In this document: positions 1 to 7,708 of the stretch, piece by piece
Layout: each line of letters opens with the position of its first letter
How positions within the stretch are numbered: the first letter of the stretch is position 1
NCBI GenBank assembly: GCA_902767195.1
Contig: CACXGS010000205.1
Span: 1 to 14,330, forward strand
Reading direction: 5' to 3'
Length of the DNA stretch: 14,330 nucleotides
Source of the DNA: an uncultured Lachnospiraceae bacterium
GTDB taxonomy: Bacteria > Bacillota_A > Clostridia > Lachnospirales > Lachnospiraceae
The notes under the pieces: model-generated
What the model was told of the DNA's origin: nothing
Databases searched by the model: none
Seen by the model: the letters and a program-made list of their open reading frames with translations, nothing else
Position numbers and translations under genes: made by a program

Positions 1-151
1 ACTACGACATAGGGTTCCGGGATATTCACGAACGATTTGTTCATATCCCGGAACCCTTGTCTGCGTAAGCAGTGGATCTCGGCTCTGCGACGGAACCGGT
101 TGTCCGTTGATTGGGAGATAAGCAATACAGTTCAACTTTGCAACCTGGTAT
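1..151. other. Non-coding, hairpin-rich spacer after hisF
   Basis: No convincing gene lies in this stretch. Besides the long inverted repeat at 12-56 it holds CTGC-GTAA-GCAG at 61-72, a 4-bp stem closed by a GNRA-type tetraloop, and an ACGGA/TCCGT stem (90-94 with 103-107) around the palindrome ACCGGT. Several stems packed in about 100 bp suggest a structured RNA tail or a repetitive intergenic element, but this could be chance in part. A plus-strand open frame across it runs into antisense hisF and looks spurious. Confidence 0.4.
12..56. repeat. Long imperfect inverted repeat (hairpin) downstream of hisF
   Basis: Positions 12-25 (GGGTTCCGGGATAT) and 43-56 (ATATCCCGGAACCC) are exact reverse complements. 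Inside them GAAC (30-33) pairs with GTTC (39-42), so the 3' arm gives 18 continuous paired bases around a GATTT loop, with one 4-nt bulge (26-29) on the 5' arm. No T-run follows on either strand (TTGTCTGCG on plus, TATGTCGTAG on minus), so it is not a classical intrinsic terminator. It may be a Rho-independent-like mRNA 3' end for hisF, a REP-like dispersed palindrome, or the edge of a mobile or structured-RNA element. The structure is read directly; the role is not known. Confidence 0.7.
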
Positions 152-910
152 TTATATTCGCATGGGTACTCCGCGCCCTGCGAGGTACCGTTTCAGTTCC
201 ACGATCTCTAACTCTTTGAAGTGGAACAGGGAGGCTGCCAGGGCCGCATCCGCTTTCCCATCTTCGAAAGCATCGTAAAAGTGTTCTCTGGTGCCGGCGC
301 CTCCCGATGCGATAACCGGTATGGACACATTTTCCGAAATGGTCCGGGTCAGTTCAATATCGTAGCCCGCTTTGGTACCGTCACAGTCCATGCTGGTGAG
401 AAGAATTTCTCCGGCTCCCAGTCTCTCGGCCTTCATAGCCCATTCTACTGCATCGATTCCCATATCAATACGTCCGCCGTTTTTGAAAATGTTCCAGCCG
501 CCGTCTTCTCTTCTCTTGGCATCGATGGCCACCACCACACACTGGCTTCCGAACTTATCCGCGGCTTCGCTAATCAGTTCCGGCCGCATTATCGCAGCAG
601 AGTTCACAGAGATTTTGTCAGCGCCCTCCCGCAGAATTTCCCGGAAATCATCGACCGTGCGAATGCCCCCTCCTACGGTAAAGGGTATGAAGACGCATTC
701 GGCCACCCGTCTGACCATATCCACCACTGTTTTTCTGGCATCGGAAGAAGCCGTAATATCCAGAAAGACCAGTTCATCTGCGCCGGCTTTGTCATAGGCT
801 TTGGCAATCTCCACCGGATCTCCGGCATCTATCAGATTCACAAAATTCACGCCTTTTACTACCCTGCCGCCGGTAACATCCAGACAGGGAATAATTCTTT
901 TTGTAAACAT
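152..910 (-). CDS. hisF: Imidazole glycerol phosphate synthase, cyclase subunit HisF
   Basis: HisF uses ammonia passed from HisH to convert PRFAR into imidazole glycerol phosphate (histidine pathway) and AICAR (returned to purine synthesis); it is cytosolic. The 252-aa length is standard for this (beta-alpha)8 barrel. The N-terminus reads KRIIPCLDV with catalytic Asp11, the second catalytic Asp130 sits in VVVAIDA, and the phosphate-binding loops TVGGGIR (78-84) and IASGGAG are present. The ATG is preceded by AAAGGAGGAGAC, a strong ribosome binding site. It lies 23 bp after hisH on the same strand, so both subunits are surely co-transcribed. hisA is not next to them here; the rest of the his genes must lie elsewhere or beyond the left edge. 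Confidence 0.98.
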   Translation of the reverse strand: MFTKRIIPCLDVTGGRVVKGVNFVNLIDAGDPVEIAKAYDKAGADELVFLDITASSDARKTVVDMVRRVAECVFIPFTVGGGIRTVDDFREILREGADKISVNSAAIMRPELISEAADKFGSQCVVVAIDAKRREDGGWNIFKNGGRIDMGIDAVEWAMKAERLGAGEILLTSMDCDGTKAGYDIELTRTISENVSIPVIASGGAGTREHFYDAFEDGKADAALAASLFHFKELEIVELKRYLAGRGVPMRI

Positions 911-933
911 GTCTCCTCCTTTATCCGATGGTT

Positions 934-1557
934 CTATCCGATGAATCTTTTCAGTATCATCAGTCCTGTTTCACTGCTTTTTTCCGGGTGGAACTGACAG
1001 GCGTAGATATTGTCATGCTCGACAGAAGCATGGATCAAAGTGCCGCCATATTCCGTGGTTGCCGCAACATCTTCCTCATGATCTGCTTCCAGGTAATAAG
1101 AATGAACGAAGTATACATAAGGATGATCTTCCGGGATGTCCTGAAAGAGGCTTGCCCCTTTTCTGACGGTCAGAGAATTCCAGCCCATATGAGGAATCTT
1201 GATACCCGGCGCATCGGGAATACGGCGGATCTTCCCCGGCAGGAGGCTCAGCCCTTCCACACCGGGACTTTCCTCACTGGAATCAAAGATTAATTGAAGG
1301 CCCAGACAGATGCCCAGAAAGGGAATACCCCGGTTTACGGCTTCGTGGATTACATGGTAGAGACCATAGCTTCTGATTTTCTCCATGGCATCCCCGAAAG
1401 CACCTACTCCCGGAAGGATGATCCGGTCGCTGGACAAAATGATCCCGGCATCTCTGGTGATTACTGCATTATGTCCCAGATGCATAACGGCTTTTTCCAC
1501 GCTCTTAATGTTTCCGGCATCATAGTCTATGATAGCAATCTGTTTGTTCTTTTCCAT
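934..1557 (-). CDS. hisH: Imidazole glycerol phosphate synthase, glutamine amidotransferase subunit HisH
   Basis: HisH hydrolyses glutamine and channels the ammonia to HisF. The 207-aa protein is a class I (triad) glutaminase: nucleophile Cys84 in LGICLGLQL, and His190 and Glu192 in CQFHPEKS. The opening [17 protein letters not shown] and the oxyanion-strand region [11 protein letters not shown] (48-58) are typical of HisH. The start has a moderate ribosome binding site (AAAGGG, nine bases upstream). The 106-bp AT-rich gap to the upstream hydrolase gene holds no clear terminator, and I could not find a convincing promoter either. Separate transcription is possible but not shown. No T-box or histidine leader peptide is visible in that gap. 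Confidence 0.97.
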   Translation of the reverse strand: MEKNKQIAIIDYDAGNIKSVEKAVMHLGHNAVITRDAGIILSSDRIILPGVGAFGDAMEKIRSYGLYHVIHEAVNRGIPFLGICLGLQLIFDSSEESPGVEGLSLLPGKIRRIPDAPGIKIPHMGWNSLTVRKGASLFQDIPEDHPYVYFVHSYYLEADHEEDVAATTEYGGTLIHASVEHDNIYACQFHPEKSSETGLMILKRFIG

Positions 1558-1663
1558 ATCCTGTACCCTTTCTAAATCTATCTTCCATCATCTATCTGAA
1601 ATATCATTTTTCATATCTATTTTTATCAATATTAACATCCTTTTTATCATGATACCCGTCATT

Positions 1664-2713
1664 TTAATGGGTGTCACGATCAGGGATATACATCAGCATA
1701 AATCTGCCGATGGCGCCATTGTATTTCGATGGTGCCTTTGCCTGGGTCTGGGCGTGTCCGGCTCCCTCAATGATCAGCAGCTCTTTTTCGCAGGAAGCTG
1801 CTTCATACAGCTTTCTGGCATGATCCACAGAGATCATCCTGTCCTGGTCTCCATGTATGAAGAGAGTGGGGATATGACTGTGCTTTACGGCATCCAGAGG
1901 ACAGGCTTTGTTCAAATCATATCCTCCTCTTGCCAGCAGCATAAGCCGCATGGAATCGACCACCGGGAAGGAAGGCAGATGGAACCACTCCCCCGCTTTG
2001 TCTCCAAACATGCTGTAAGCATCGGTGTAGGAGCTTTCGGAAACAATAAATTTCACCTGGTCCGGCAAATCATCCTGGCTGCTCATCATGAGGGCGGTGG
2101 CCGCTCCCATGGAGAGTCCGTGAATGATCACAGAGGCATCGGGGTCTTTCTCGAGGATCCGGTCCAAAAAGAGCCTGCAGTCAAACTGGTCCGTCCATCC
2201 CATCCCGATGAAATCACCCTGGCTCTCTCCCTGGGTCCGCAGATCCGGTATCAGCACATGACATCCTCTTTTATTATAATACATGGCGTAAGGATACATC
2301 GTTTCCTTCCAGCCGGTATAACCGTGAAGCATGAGGACCCAGATATGAGATGTCGGGTCGCCTTCCACAACGGAAGCTTTGAGATTGTATCCATCTTCTG
2401 TCAGTTGGCTGATCTCATGAACCTTCTTCTCTTTCAGCCATTGCTTGTAGGGACCGGATCCGTTCTTCAGATTCTGTTTGATCTCTTCCGACTGGACCTG
2501 CTCACCGTAACAGCGCTCGGATATTTCCTCAAAGATTTCCAGTTTCCTCATAAAGCTGGGAACCAGAGCCGCACTCACTGCGATATAGATGGCTGCCGTA
2601 TATAATATGAGCAGAACCAGAATAATTATGATTGATATTTTAAGAATGCTTTTTTTCTTTTTTATCGGTCTTTCCATTGTTTTTCTTCTCATTTTTTTCT
2701 TGTCACCGCTCAT
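1664..2713 (-). CDS. Membrane-anchored alpha/beta hydrolase (serine hydrolase)
   Basis: The 349-aa protein starts with a lysine/arginine-rich cytosolic tail, then one hydrophobic segment (about residues 24-48), then an alpha/beta-hydrolase domain that should face outward. Oxyanion motif HGYTG is at 130-134, the nucleophile elbow GLSMGA puts Ser201 in place, Asp291 lies in HGDQDRM, and His320 in GAGHA, so the triad is complete. It resembles the large clostridial group of YqkD/BAAT-like hydrolases whose substrates (esters, peptides or lipids) are mostly unknown. The start is uncertain: no ribosome binding site precedes the first ATG, and the internal Met8 or Met13 (GAGAAG upstream) are possible. 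It is divergent from the small DUF6465-like gene and upstream of hisH on the same strand, with no obvious functional link to histidine synthesis. Confidence 0.88.
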   Translation of the reverse strand: MSGDKKKMRRKTMERPIKKKKSILKISIIIILVLLILYTAAIYIAVSAALVPSFMRKLEIFEEISERCYGEQVQSEEIKQNLKNGSGPYKQWLKEKKVHEISQLTEDGYNLKASVVEGDPTSHIWVLMLHGYTGWKETMYPYAMYYNKRGCHVLIPDLRTQGESQGDFIGMGWTDQFDCRLFLDRILEKDPDASVIIHGLSMGAATALMMSSQDDLPDQVKFIVSESSYTDAYSMFGDKAGEWFHLPSFPVVDSMRLMLLARGGYDLNKACPLDAVKHSHIPTLFIHGDQDRMISVDHARKLYEAASCEKELLIIEGAGHAQTQAKAPSKYNGAIGRFMLMYIPDRDTH

Positions 2714-2968
2714 ATAATACTATCATAAAACACATGACTTGTGCTACGTCTGACCTTTAAAAATGACATAATGACGGCCTGTGATCGGGATAAACGGGCT
2801 GTTTCTCTGTTATACTCACACAGTAATGACTTGTTCTGCGGCCTTTTTTCGTTGAAAAATCATGAAAATAGCCAAAAACCCTGATTTTTCGTTGATTTTT
2901 AATCTTCTTTGTTATATTATATAAAACGTATGTAAAACATAAAATACTTCGAAAGGAGAGCTATACGA
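2714..2968. other. Divergent AT-rich intergenic region with a 40-bp-spaced direct repeat
   Basis: This spacer separates the minus-strand hydrolase from the plus-strand small gene. It holds an exact 11-base direct repeat, TTTTTCGTTGA, at 2845-2855 and 2885-2895, offset by exactly 40 bp. It also holds a 9-bp inverted pair, GAAAAATCA (2854-2862) with TGATTTTTC (2882-2890). The right-hand repeat overlaps the -35 box of the small gene's promoter, so the pair could be an operator. No good promoter for the hydrolase could be picked; only a TATGAT-like -10 without a matching -35 lies just before its first ATG. Confidence 0.4.
2892..2920 (+). promoter_or_regulatory. Sigma-A-type promoter of the DUF6465-like gene
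   Basis: TTGATT (2892-2897) and TATTAT (2915-2920) are separated by 17 bp and lie about 50 bp before the start codon, in very AT-rich DNA. The -35 overlaps the second copy of the TTTTTCGTTGA repeat. Predicted from the sequence only. Confidence 0.6.
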
Positions 2969-3184
2969 ATGAAGTCAACTTTTAATGTAGAATTTGCCGG
3001 AAAGCAGATTGAGAGTAAGGAAGTTATCGCCAACGCAAAGAAAATCTGGGTCGACGAAGGCAACCAGGACCGTAAAGTTAAAGATCTCAAGACCATGGAT
3101 TTATATATTAAGCCGGAAGAGAATGCTGTATACTATGTTTTCAACGAAGAAGAGTCCGGCAGCTTTGCTCTTTATGAGGACTAA
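2969..3184 (+). CDS. Small DUF6465-like protein of unknown function
   Basis: This is a 71-aa acidic, soluble protein with no signal peptide or membrane segment. It resembles the short DUF6465-type proteins of Lachnospiraceae: an N-terminal strand-like stretch (STFNVEFAGKQI), a helix carrying AKKIWVDEG (24-32), then the signature-like core KVKDLKTMDLYIKPEENAVYYVFNEEESGSF. The role of the family is unknown to me. AAAGGAG lies 10 bases before the ATG, a promoter lies just upstream and a strong terminator follows 31 bp after the stop. It is therefore monocistronic and probably well expressed, a pattern typical of abundant small proteins. A second frame of similar length (2994-3206) overlaps it but has no ribosome binding site and is spurious. 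Confidence 0.88.
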   Translation: MKSTFNVEFAGKQIESKEVIANAKKIWVDEGNQDRKVKDLKTMDLYIKPEENAVYYVFNEEESGSFALYED

Positions 3185-3215
3185 TCCTCTGATTATTTAT
3201 CACTAAGAATAAGAT

Positions 3216-3255
3216 GCTCCGTATCCATAAGTGATTGGATACGGAGCGTTTTTTT
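3216..3255 (+). terminator. Intrinsic terminator after the DUF6465-like gene
   Basis: GCTCCGTATCCA (3216-3227) and TGGATACGGAGC (3236-3247) form a perfect 12-bp stem with an 8-nt loop, followed by G and seven T residues (3249-3255). It lies between convergent genes. In the opposite direction the stem is followed by ATCTTATTCTT, so it could also end the kinase transcript, less efficiently. Confidence 0.95.
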
Positions 3256-3287
3256 ATCCTGTGATTGTAAAGCCGGCGGCTGATGCC

Positions 3288-4883
3288 CTATTCGATTTCA
3301 TTATTTCGATCCAGATCAAAATAGAAATCCACACCTTCCTCCAGGTTGTTGAAGCCGTAGGAAGTCCCATGGGCCTGCATGGTTGCTGCCACCAGGGACA
3401 GGCCGATTCCGCTGCCCCCGTACTCTCTGGTTCTGGCTTTATCCACTTTATAGAATTTATCCCAGATCTTATCTTTGTCCTCCTCCGGAATGGGACTGCC
3501 GTCATTATACACATGAAGACGCAGGTCCTTTTCCAGGTCTTCGCACCAGATCCGGATCCGGCCGCCCACTGTCACATGGTTGATGGCATTGGACAAGTAG
3601 TTGCTGAAGGCTTCCTCGATCATGAGCTCATCTCCCCAGACATTCATGTTTTCCCGGGGTTCGTACTCCAGCTTCACTTTCTTTTTCTCGAAAAGAATCC
3701 GGGAGGCGCTGATCTTGTTGTGGATCATCTGGCCCAGATCAAACCGACTCATTTCCAGAGCATTTCCACCGAATTCAATCTGATTCAGATTCAGGAGACT
3801 TCGAACCATCTCGTTCATTTTCCTTGCTTCGTCCGAGATCACATCACAGTAGAAGTCTCTGCTCTCCTCATCCTCGTCGATATTTTCTTTCAAGCCTTCG
3901 GCATATCCCTGGATCAGGGCGATGGGAGTCTTTAATTCATGACTGACATGAGAGAGAAAATCTTTTCTCATCTCTTCCATCTCTTCCTTCTTCTCGATGT
4001 CTTTCTGAAGTTCCAGATTAGCTGCTTTCAGATCTCCAATGGCGGTTTGCAGCTGATCGGACATCCGATTGATGGATTGCCCCAGCATACCGATCTCATC
4101 CTCACGATTTGTGTGGACTTTACGGTCGAAATTCAGATTGGCCATCTCCTCTGTGGTCTCTCCGATATCCTGAATGGTCTTTGTAAAACTGGAGGCATAG
4201 AGGAACATGAGAATCCCTCCTGCAAATATGCCCGCAAGTCCCAAATAGACCAGCAGGTACCGGCTGATGGAAGCACTCTCCCGGATGTCAGCCAGGGGAA
4301 TCTGCATACAGCAGAGATAGTTCCCTTGACTGCAGCCGAAAAGGTAGAGGCCCTTTCGATATTCTTCAACCTTCCCGGGAAGATCTCCCGAAAAGGTTAC
4401 ATAATAACCTTTGGTGATCAGCTGTGCGATATTCTGGTCCGTCTCGCTGTCAGATTCGGAAAGCTTCCCGACCGTCTCATCAGTATCACTTTCCTCACGA
4501 TCAAGCATCCAGCTGGAGAAGTTCTCATCTTCAAAGATACGGACCAGATGACCATACATGGGCCCATACATTCTGCTGACATCATTCAGATTGGTACCGT
4601 AGCCCTTCACCACGAATCCGTCTCCGGTCAGCTGGAACATGATCATCTTGATGTTGGTCTCCATGGAAATGTGATCCAGGGCCTCCGAGAGTTCCGTGGA
4701 ATCCGCATCGCGTTTCATGATCTTATCAATCTTCTTATAACCCTCGATTAACAGTTTTTTTTCGCGGTAGATATAGTATTTCTCGGCAAAAACATTGTTC
4801 AGAAGAACTTCGAGGGCCAGAATACTCCCCAAAATCAGAATCAGTACCAATGTCATTTTAAACCGCATGGATTTCGTTATCAT
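3288..4883 (-). CDS. Two-component sensor histidine kinase
   Basis: The 531-aa membrane kinase belongs to the HisKA/HATPase (PhoR/VanS-like) class. Layout: TM1 about 10-32, an outer sensor domain about 33-207, TM2 about 208-230, HAMP about 231-284, a coiled-coil linker, then the H-box SHELKTP with phospho-accepting His315. The ATP-binding domain carries N-box NYLSNAINH (Asn432), G1-like NDGSPIP (460-466), F-box WDKFYKVDKAR (474-484) and G2 GGSGIGL (489-495). All catalytic parts are intact. The outer domain is an unrecognised alpha/beta sensor with Cys184, Cys191 and Cys192 near TM2. It is the last gene of a three-gene cassette, 40 bp after the zinc-ribbon gene; the partner response regulator is the first. 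The start has AAAGGA about 13 bases upstream; Met6 is an alternative. The ligand cannot be read from sequence. Confidence 0.95.
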   Translation of the reverse strand: MITKSMRFKMTLVLILILGSILALEVLLNNVFAEKYYIYREKKLLIEGYKKIDKIMKRDADSTELSEALDHISMETNIKMIMFQLTGDGFVVKGYGTNLNDVSRMYGPMYGHLVRIFEDENFSSWMLDREESDTDETVGKLSESDSETDQNIAQLITKGYYVTFSGDLPGKVEEYRKGLYLFGCSQGNYLCCMQIPLADIRESASISRYLLVYLGLAGIFAGGILMFLYASSFTKTIQDIGETTEEMANLNFDRKVHTNREDEIGMLGQSINRMSDQLQTAIGDLKAANLELQKDIEKKEEMEEMRKDFLSHVSHELKTPIALIQGYAEGLKENIDEDEESRDFYCDVISDEARKMNEMVRSLLNLNQIEFGGNALEMSRFDLGQMIHNKISASRILFEKKKVKLEYEPRENMNVWGDELMIEEAFSNYLSNAINHVTVGGRIRIWCEDLEKDLRLHVYNDGSPIPEEDKDKIWDKFYKVDKARTREYGGSGIGLSLVAATMQAHGTSYGFNNLEEGVDFYFDLDRNNEIE

Positions 4884-4923
4884 TTCGATGGTTCAGTCCT
4901 TTCACACTATATCTTTTGGTCCG

Positions 4924-6912
4924 TTAATTTAAAAAAGTCCCGGCATCCATAAAATCAAATACATCTGTATCAACTATCTTAAGCTCGTTATTATCATCCA
5001 ACAGACCAAGGGTACCTTTCTGTGTTGAGGGATTGTAATCATAAAGCACATAATAGCAGTCTTTCCCCCAACCGTAAGCATAGTATCCTTTCGCAAGATT
5101 TATGACTTCTTTGCCGTCATGACAGCAAAAGCTTCCATCCGATTTTATATAGAAGAGTTGATTCTCATTACCGCTGTACAGCATTTGATTCACGCCACTG
5201 TCAAGGGTTTTTCCATCCAGATAAAGAGTGCAATCCTCCTTATCTTTCATTCCTGTAAGATAGTATATCCCGCTTTTCCGGGTTCGATAATCAGTCTCGT
5301 TCTCGGCAAGAATATCAGCTTCTTCACTGGAATCCACAGACAGGTCAAAAGAATACAATGTCTTGAACTTGTAGTCCTCTCCGTATTTCTCCACATAACC
5401 GGTCTTATCTTTCCCATCCGTCATGGCATAACTGGCTTCCCCGTCAAATAATCGTCTTGTCTTTCCGCCGCCGGACAGCCAGGTTGTCAGTGTGCTGTCC
5501 CACTCTTTATTGAAAATATTCCACATATAATCATTGGAAGAAACCAGATCATCCATGGTCATTTTTTTCATTTTTGAGGGGTCATGGGATGAGTAAATAA
5601 TACAGTCCCCTTTCATAGCTGTCAGACTGTAACTGTTATAGTATTCACTGATCTTTGTCTCTTTCCCGTCCCGGTAAGAATAGAGAACCAGATTATCTTC
5701 CGGCTTTTGATTCTTCAGGCTGTCCCGGATGTTTTTCCTCTTAGACCAGGCCTGCCATTCCGTGTAATCCTCCAGAATATTCGGCTGAGTCTTATCCTGC
5801 TCCTTATAGGGATCATCCACCAGATCGGAGAAATTTAAGCTGTTATTGTCACCTTTTTTTACATAAAAAATGGTTCCTTTCTGGTCAATTGTGTATTCTC
5901 CCGTTACATTATCAACGATCCTGTCCGGATCTTTCCCCCATTTTTTATAGTACAGTACATTATCCCTGACTGCCAGGATGCTTCCCTCCTCAGCCTTGTC
6001 ACTATACTGTTCACGGTAGGAGGAAATGCCGGAGAAAAGAATCTCCTTTTCAGCAGAAAATGAATTTTTAATGGTGCACAGATCAAAAGTCTCCCCTATA
6101 TCATCATCATTTTTCTCTACATTCTCCTTAAAAACCATGTAATCCTTTTTGAGATAATAGGGAACATCCTCTGCATTCTCGGAAATCTGTCTGCTATCCT
6201 CTTCATTGATCATAAAGAGTTTGCCCTCATCGGTTATGTAATATACGACCTCACCATAGACCGAATGCTTTTTTACATTCTCCGCAATGATTTCCGGCTC
6301 ACTTTCTTCATGGGCCTTTCTCCTCATCAGCGTGTAGGTTAACTCCCATGCTTCTTCTTCCCCGATAATATCCTGACCATAATACAGATACTTATAGTCT
6401 GAACTGTATGTCATCAAAGAGCAGGCAGACCGGTATTTGTTCCGGAATTCTTCCTTATAGTCACCAAGAATCACAGGGTCTTTGTCCAGATCGTTAAGAT
6501 CCTTCTCCATGAGTTTGCCGTCCTTGACATAGGCCAGATAAGATTCTTTATCCTTTTTGCCGGGATTTTTCAGGATCATGAAGCCGACGGCTGCCAGCAA
6601 TACAAGGGCAATGGCAGCTGCCGCCACGATAAGCCCTTTCTTTTTTCCCTTTGCCGGGGGCAGGTCTCTTTCCATAGTTGGCCCGACAGGAACAGGACCG
6701 GATTCCCGATCTTTTCTTTGCGTCCCTTTGTTGTCGTAGTCCTGTCTCTCCTTATAGGGAACCGCCCCGGGCTCCTGGTTTCTGCCGTATTTGACTTCTC
6801 CCCTTTCGGGATGCTTGTCTTCACGGGTGTCTTTCATGGGCTGCTGGGTTCCGCAATATCCGCAAAATCTGGCACCATCCGGCAGGTCTCTGCCGCATTT
6901 CACACATTTCAT
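4924..6912 (-). CDS. Zinc-ribbon single-pass membrane protein with a propeller-like outer domain
   Basis: The 662-aa protein starts with a cytosolic zinc ribbon, CVKC...CGYC (Cys3, Cys6, Cys17, Cys20). A long charged, Pro/Gly-rich linker (about 25-90) follows, then KKK and one membrane segment (about 93-114), leaving roughly 545 residues outside. The outer part is rich in short strand motifs repeated along its length (YLYYG, VVYYITDEGKLFMI, VLYYKKWG, TIFYVKKGD, CIIYSSHD, GIYYLTG, QLFYIKSDGSF), like DUF5050/TolB-type beta-propellers. The chosen ATG has AGGAG seven bases upstream; an ATG 30 bp earlier lacks one and would precede the zinc ribbon with ten unneeded residues. It sits between the response regulator (45 bp) and the kinase (40 bp). 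Proteins of this build occur in clostridia, but their function is not established. Inference: an accessory sensor, or the main target, of this two-component pair. Confidence 0.85.
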   Translation of the reverse strand: MKCVKCGRDLPDGARFCGYCGTQQPMKDTREDKHPERGEVKYGRNQEPGAVPYKERQDYDNKGTQRKDRESGPVPVGPTMERDLPPAKGKKKGLIVAAAAIALVLLAAVGFMILKNPGKKDKESYLAYVKDGKLMEKDLNDLDKDPVILGDYKEEFRNKYRSACSLMTYSSDYKYLYYGQDIIGEEEAWELTYTLMRRKAHEESEPEIIAENVKKHSVYGEVVYYITDEGKLFMINEEDSRQISENAEDVPYYLKKDYMVFKENVEKNDDDIGETFDLCTIKNSFSAEKEILFSGISSYREQYSDKAEEGSILAVRDNVLYYKKWGKDPDRIVDNVTGEYTIDQKGTIFYVKKGDNNSLNFSDLVDDPYKEQDKTQPNILEDYTEWQAWSKRKNIRDSLKNQKPEDNLVLYSYRDGKETKISEYYNSYSLTAMKGDCIIYSSHDPSKMKKMTMDDLVSSNDYMWNIFNKEWDSTLTTWLSGGGKTRRLFDGEASYAMTDGKDKTGYVEKYGEDYKFKTLYSFDLSVDSSEEADILAENETDYRTRKSGIYYLTGMKDKEDCTLYLDGKTLDSGVNQMLYSGNENQLFYIKSDGSFCCHDGKEVINLAKGYYAYGWGKDCYYVLYDYNPSTQKGTLGLLDDNNELKIVDTDVFDFMDAGTFLN

Positions 6913-6957
6913 AGGCCCTCTCCTCTCAGATGCTTTTATCAAACAATAATTGACCTA

Positions 6958-7641
6958 TCAGTCTTCATCTACTTCAAATTTGTATCCCATACCCCAGATG
7001 GTTTTGATGTATTTTCCTTTGTCTCCCATCTTGCTCCGAAGCTTTTTCACATGGGTATCAATGGTTCTGGCATCTCCGAAATAGTCGTAATTCCAGACAT
7101 TGTTGAGGATCTTCTCCCTGGAGAGAGCCACTCCCTGATTCATGACAAAGTAGGTCAGGAGCTCAAACTCCTTAAAGCTTAAATTGATGACCTTCTCGTC
7201 AATCTTCACCTCATGGGCTTCCAGATTGATCCGGATTCCGCCGGCCTCCAGGATGGTCTCCTCATCAAAGGAATTACTTCGGCGCAGAATGGCTTCCACC
7301 CGGGCCACCAGAATCTTTGGGGAGAAGGGTTTGGATATGTATTCATCCACACCAAGGTCGAAACCTACCAGCTCGTCACTTTCCTCTCCCTTGGCCGTCA
7401 GCATTATAATGGGCACTTTGGAATGCTGGCGGATCTCCTTGACGACTTCAAAGCCGTCAATCTTGGGCATCATCACATCGCAGATGATCAGGCTGATATT
7501 TTTGTCGGCATAGAAGTGATCCAGGGCTTCTTCCCCGTCCGCAGCCTCGATGACTTCGTATCCTTTTTTTCGAAGGAAATCTTTCACCAGCTTGCGCATA
7601 CGGCTCTCGTCGTCCACTACCATGATTTTTATCTTATCCAT
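6958..7641 (-). CDS. OmpR/PhoB-family response regulator
   Basis: The 227-aa regulator has an intact receiver domain: acidic pair Asp10/Asp11, phospho-acceptor Asp55 in ICDVMMPKIDG, Thr82, and Lys104 in YISKPFSP. A winged-helix DNA-binding domain (about 130-225) carries the family marks LSFKEFELL, the recognition stretch TIDTHVKKLRSKMG, and the end motif IWGMGYKF. The open frame extends upstream to 7740, into the end of metY, but conserved residues begin at MDKIKIMVVDD, so the ATG at 7641 is taken. Its ribosome binding site is weak (GAAAGCGAG). The 67-bp gap after metY shows no clear terminator or promoter, so read-through from metY is possible. It should respond to the kinase encoded two genes downstream. 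Confidence 0.96.
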   Translation of the reverse strand: MDKIKIMVVDDESRMRKLVKDFLRKKGYEVIEAADGEEALDHFYADKNISLIICDVMMPKIDGFEVVKEIRQHSKVPIIMLTAKGEESDELVGFDLGVDEYISKPFSPKILVARVEAILRRSNSFDEETILEAGGIRINLEAHEVKIDEKVINLSFKEFELLTYFVMNQGVALSREKILNNVWNYDYFGDARTIDTHVKKLRSKMGDKGKYIKTIWGMGYKFEVDED

Positions 7642-7708
7642 ATAGTCTCGCTTTCTTTCAATCTCTGAATTCTGCGTTCTCAAATCAGTCTTTTTTGAAA
7701 TGGCCTGA

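Noticed and set aside
164..188. Inverted repeat GGTAC...GTACC inside the end of hisF
   Set aside because: It lies within conserved coding sequence, contains a mismatch and a wobble, and has no T-run; most likely coincidental.
221..997. Plus-strand open frame of 258 codons opposite hisF
   Set aside because: It is fully antisense to a clear hisF, lacks a family-like sequence and ribosome binding site, and reflects the codon bias of the real gene.
1641..1680. Hairpin at the end of the hydrolase gene as a terminator
   Set aside because: The stem GATACCC/GGGTGTC needs a wobble or mismatch, and neither strand has a T-run after it.
1529..2605. Plus-strand open frame of 358 codons opposite the hydrolase
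   Set aside because: It is slightly longer than the real gene, but the minus-strand frame has an intact Ser-Asp-His triad and a membrane anchor; the plus frame shows no recognisable motif.
2852..2880. Second promoter using the first TTTTTCGTTGA copy (TTGAAA as -35)
   Set aside because: No -10-like hexamer lies 16-18 bp downstream of it.
3231..4751. Plus-strand frames at 3231-3935 and 3939-4751 opposite the kinase
   Set aside because: The minus frame carries all kinase boxes; the plus frames are shadows and the first begins inside the terminator.
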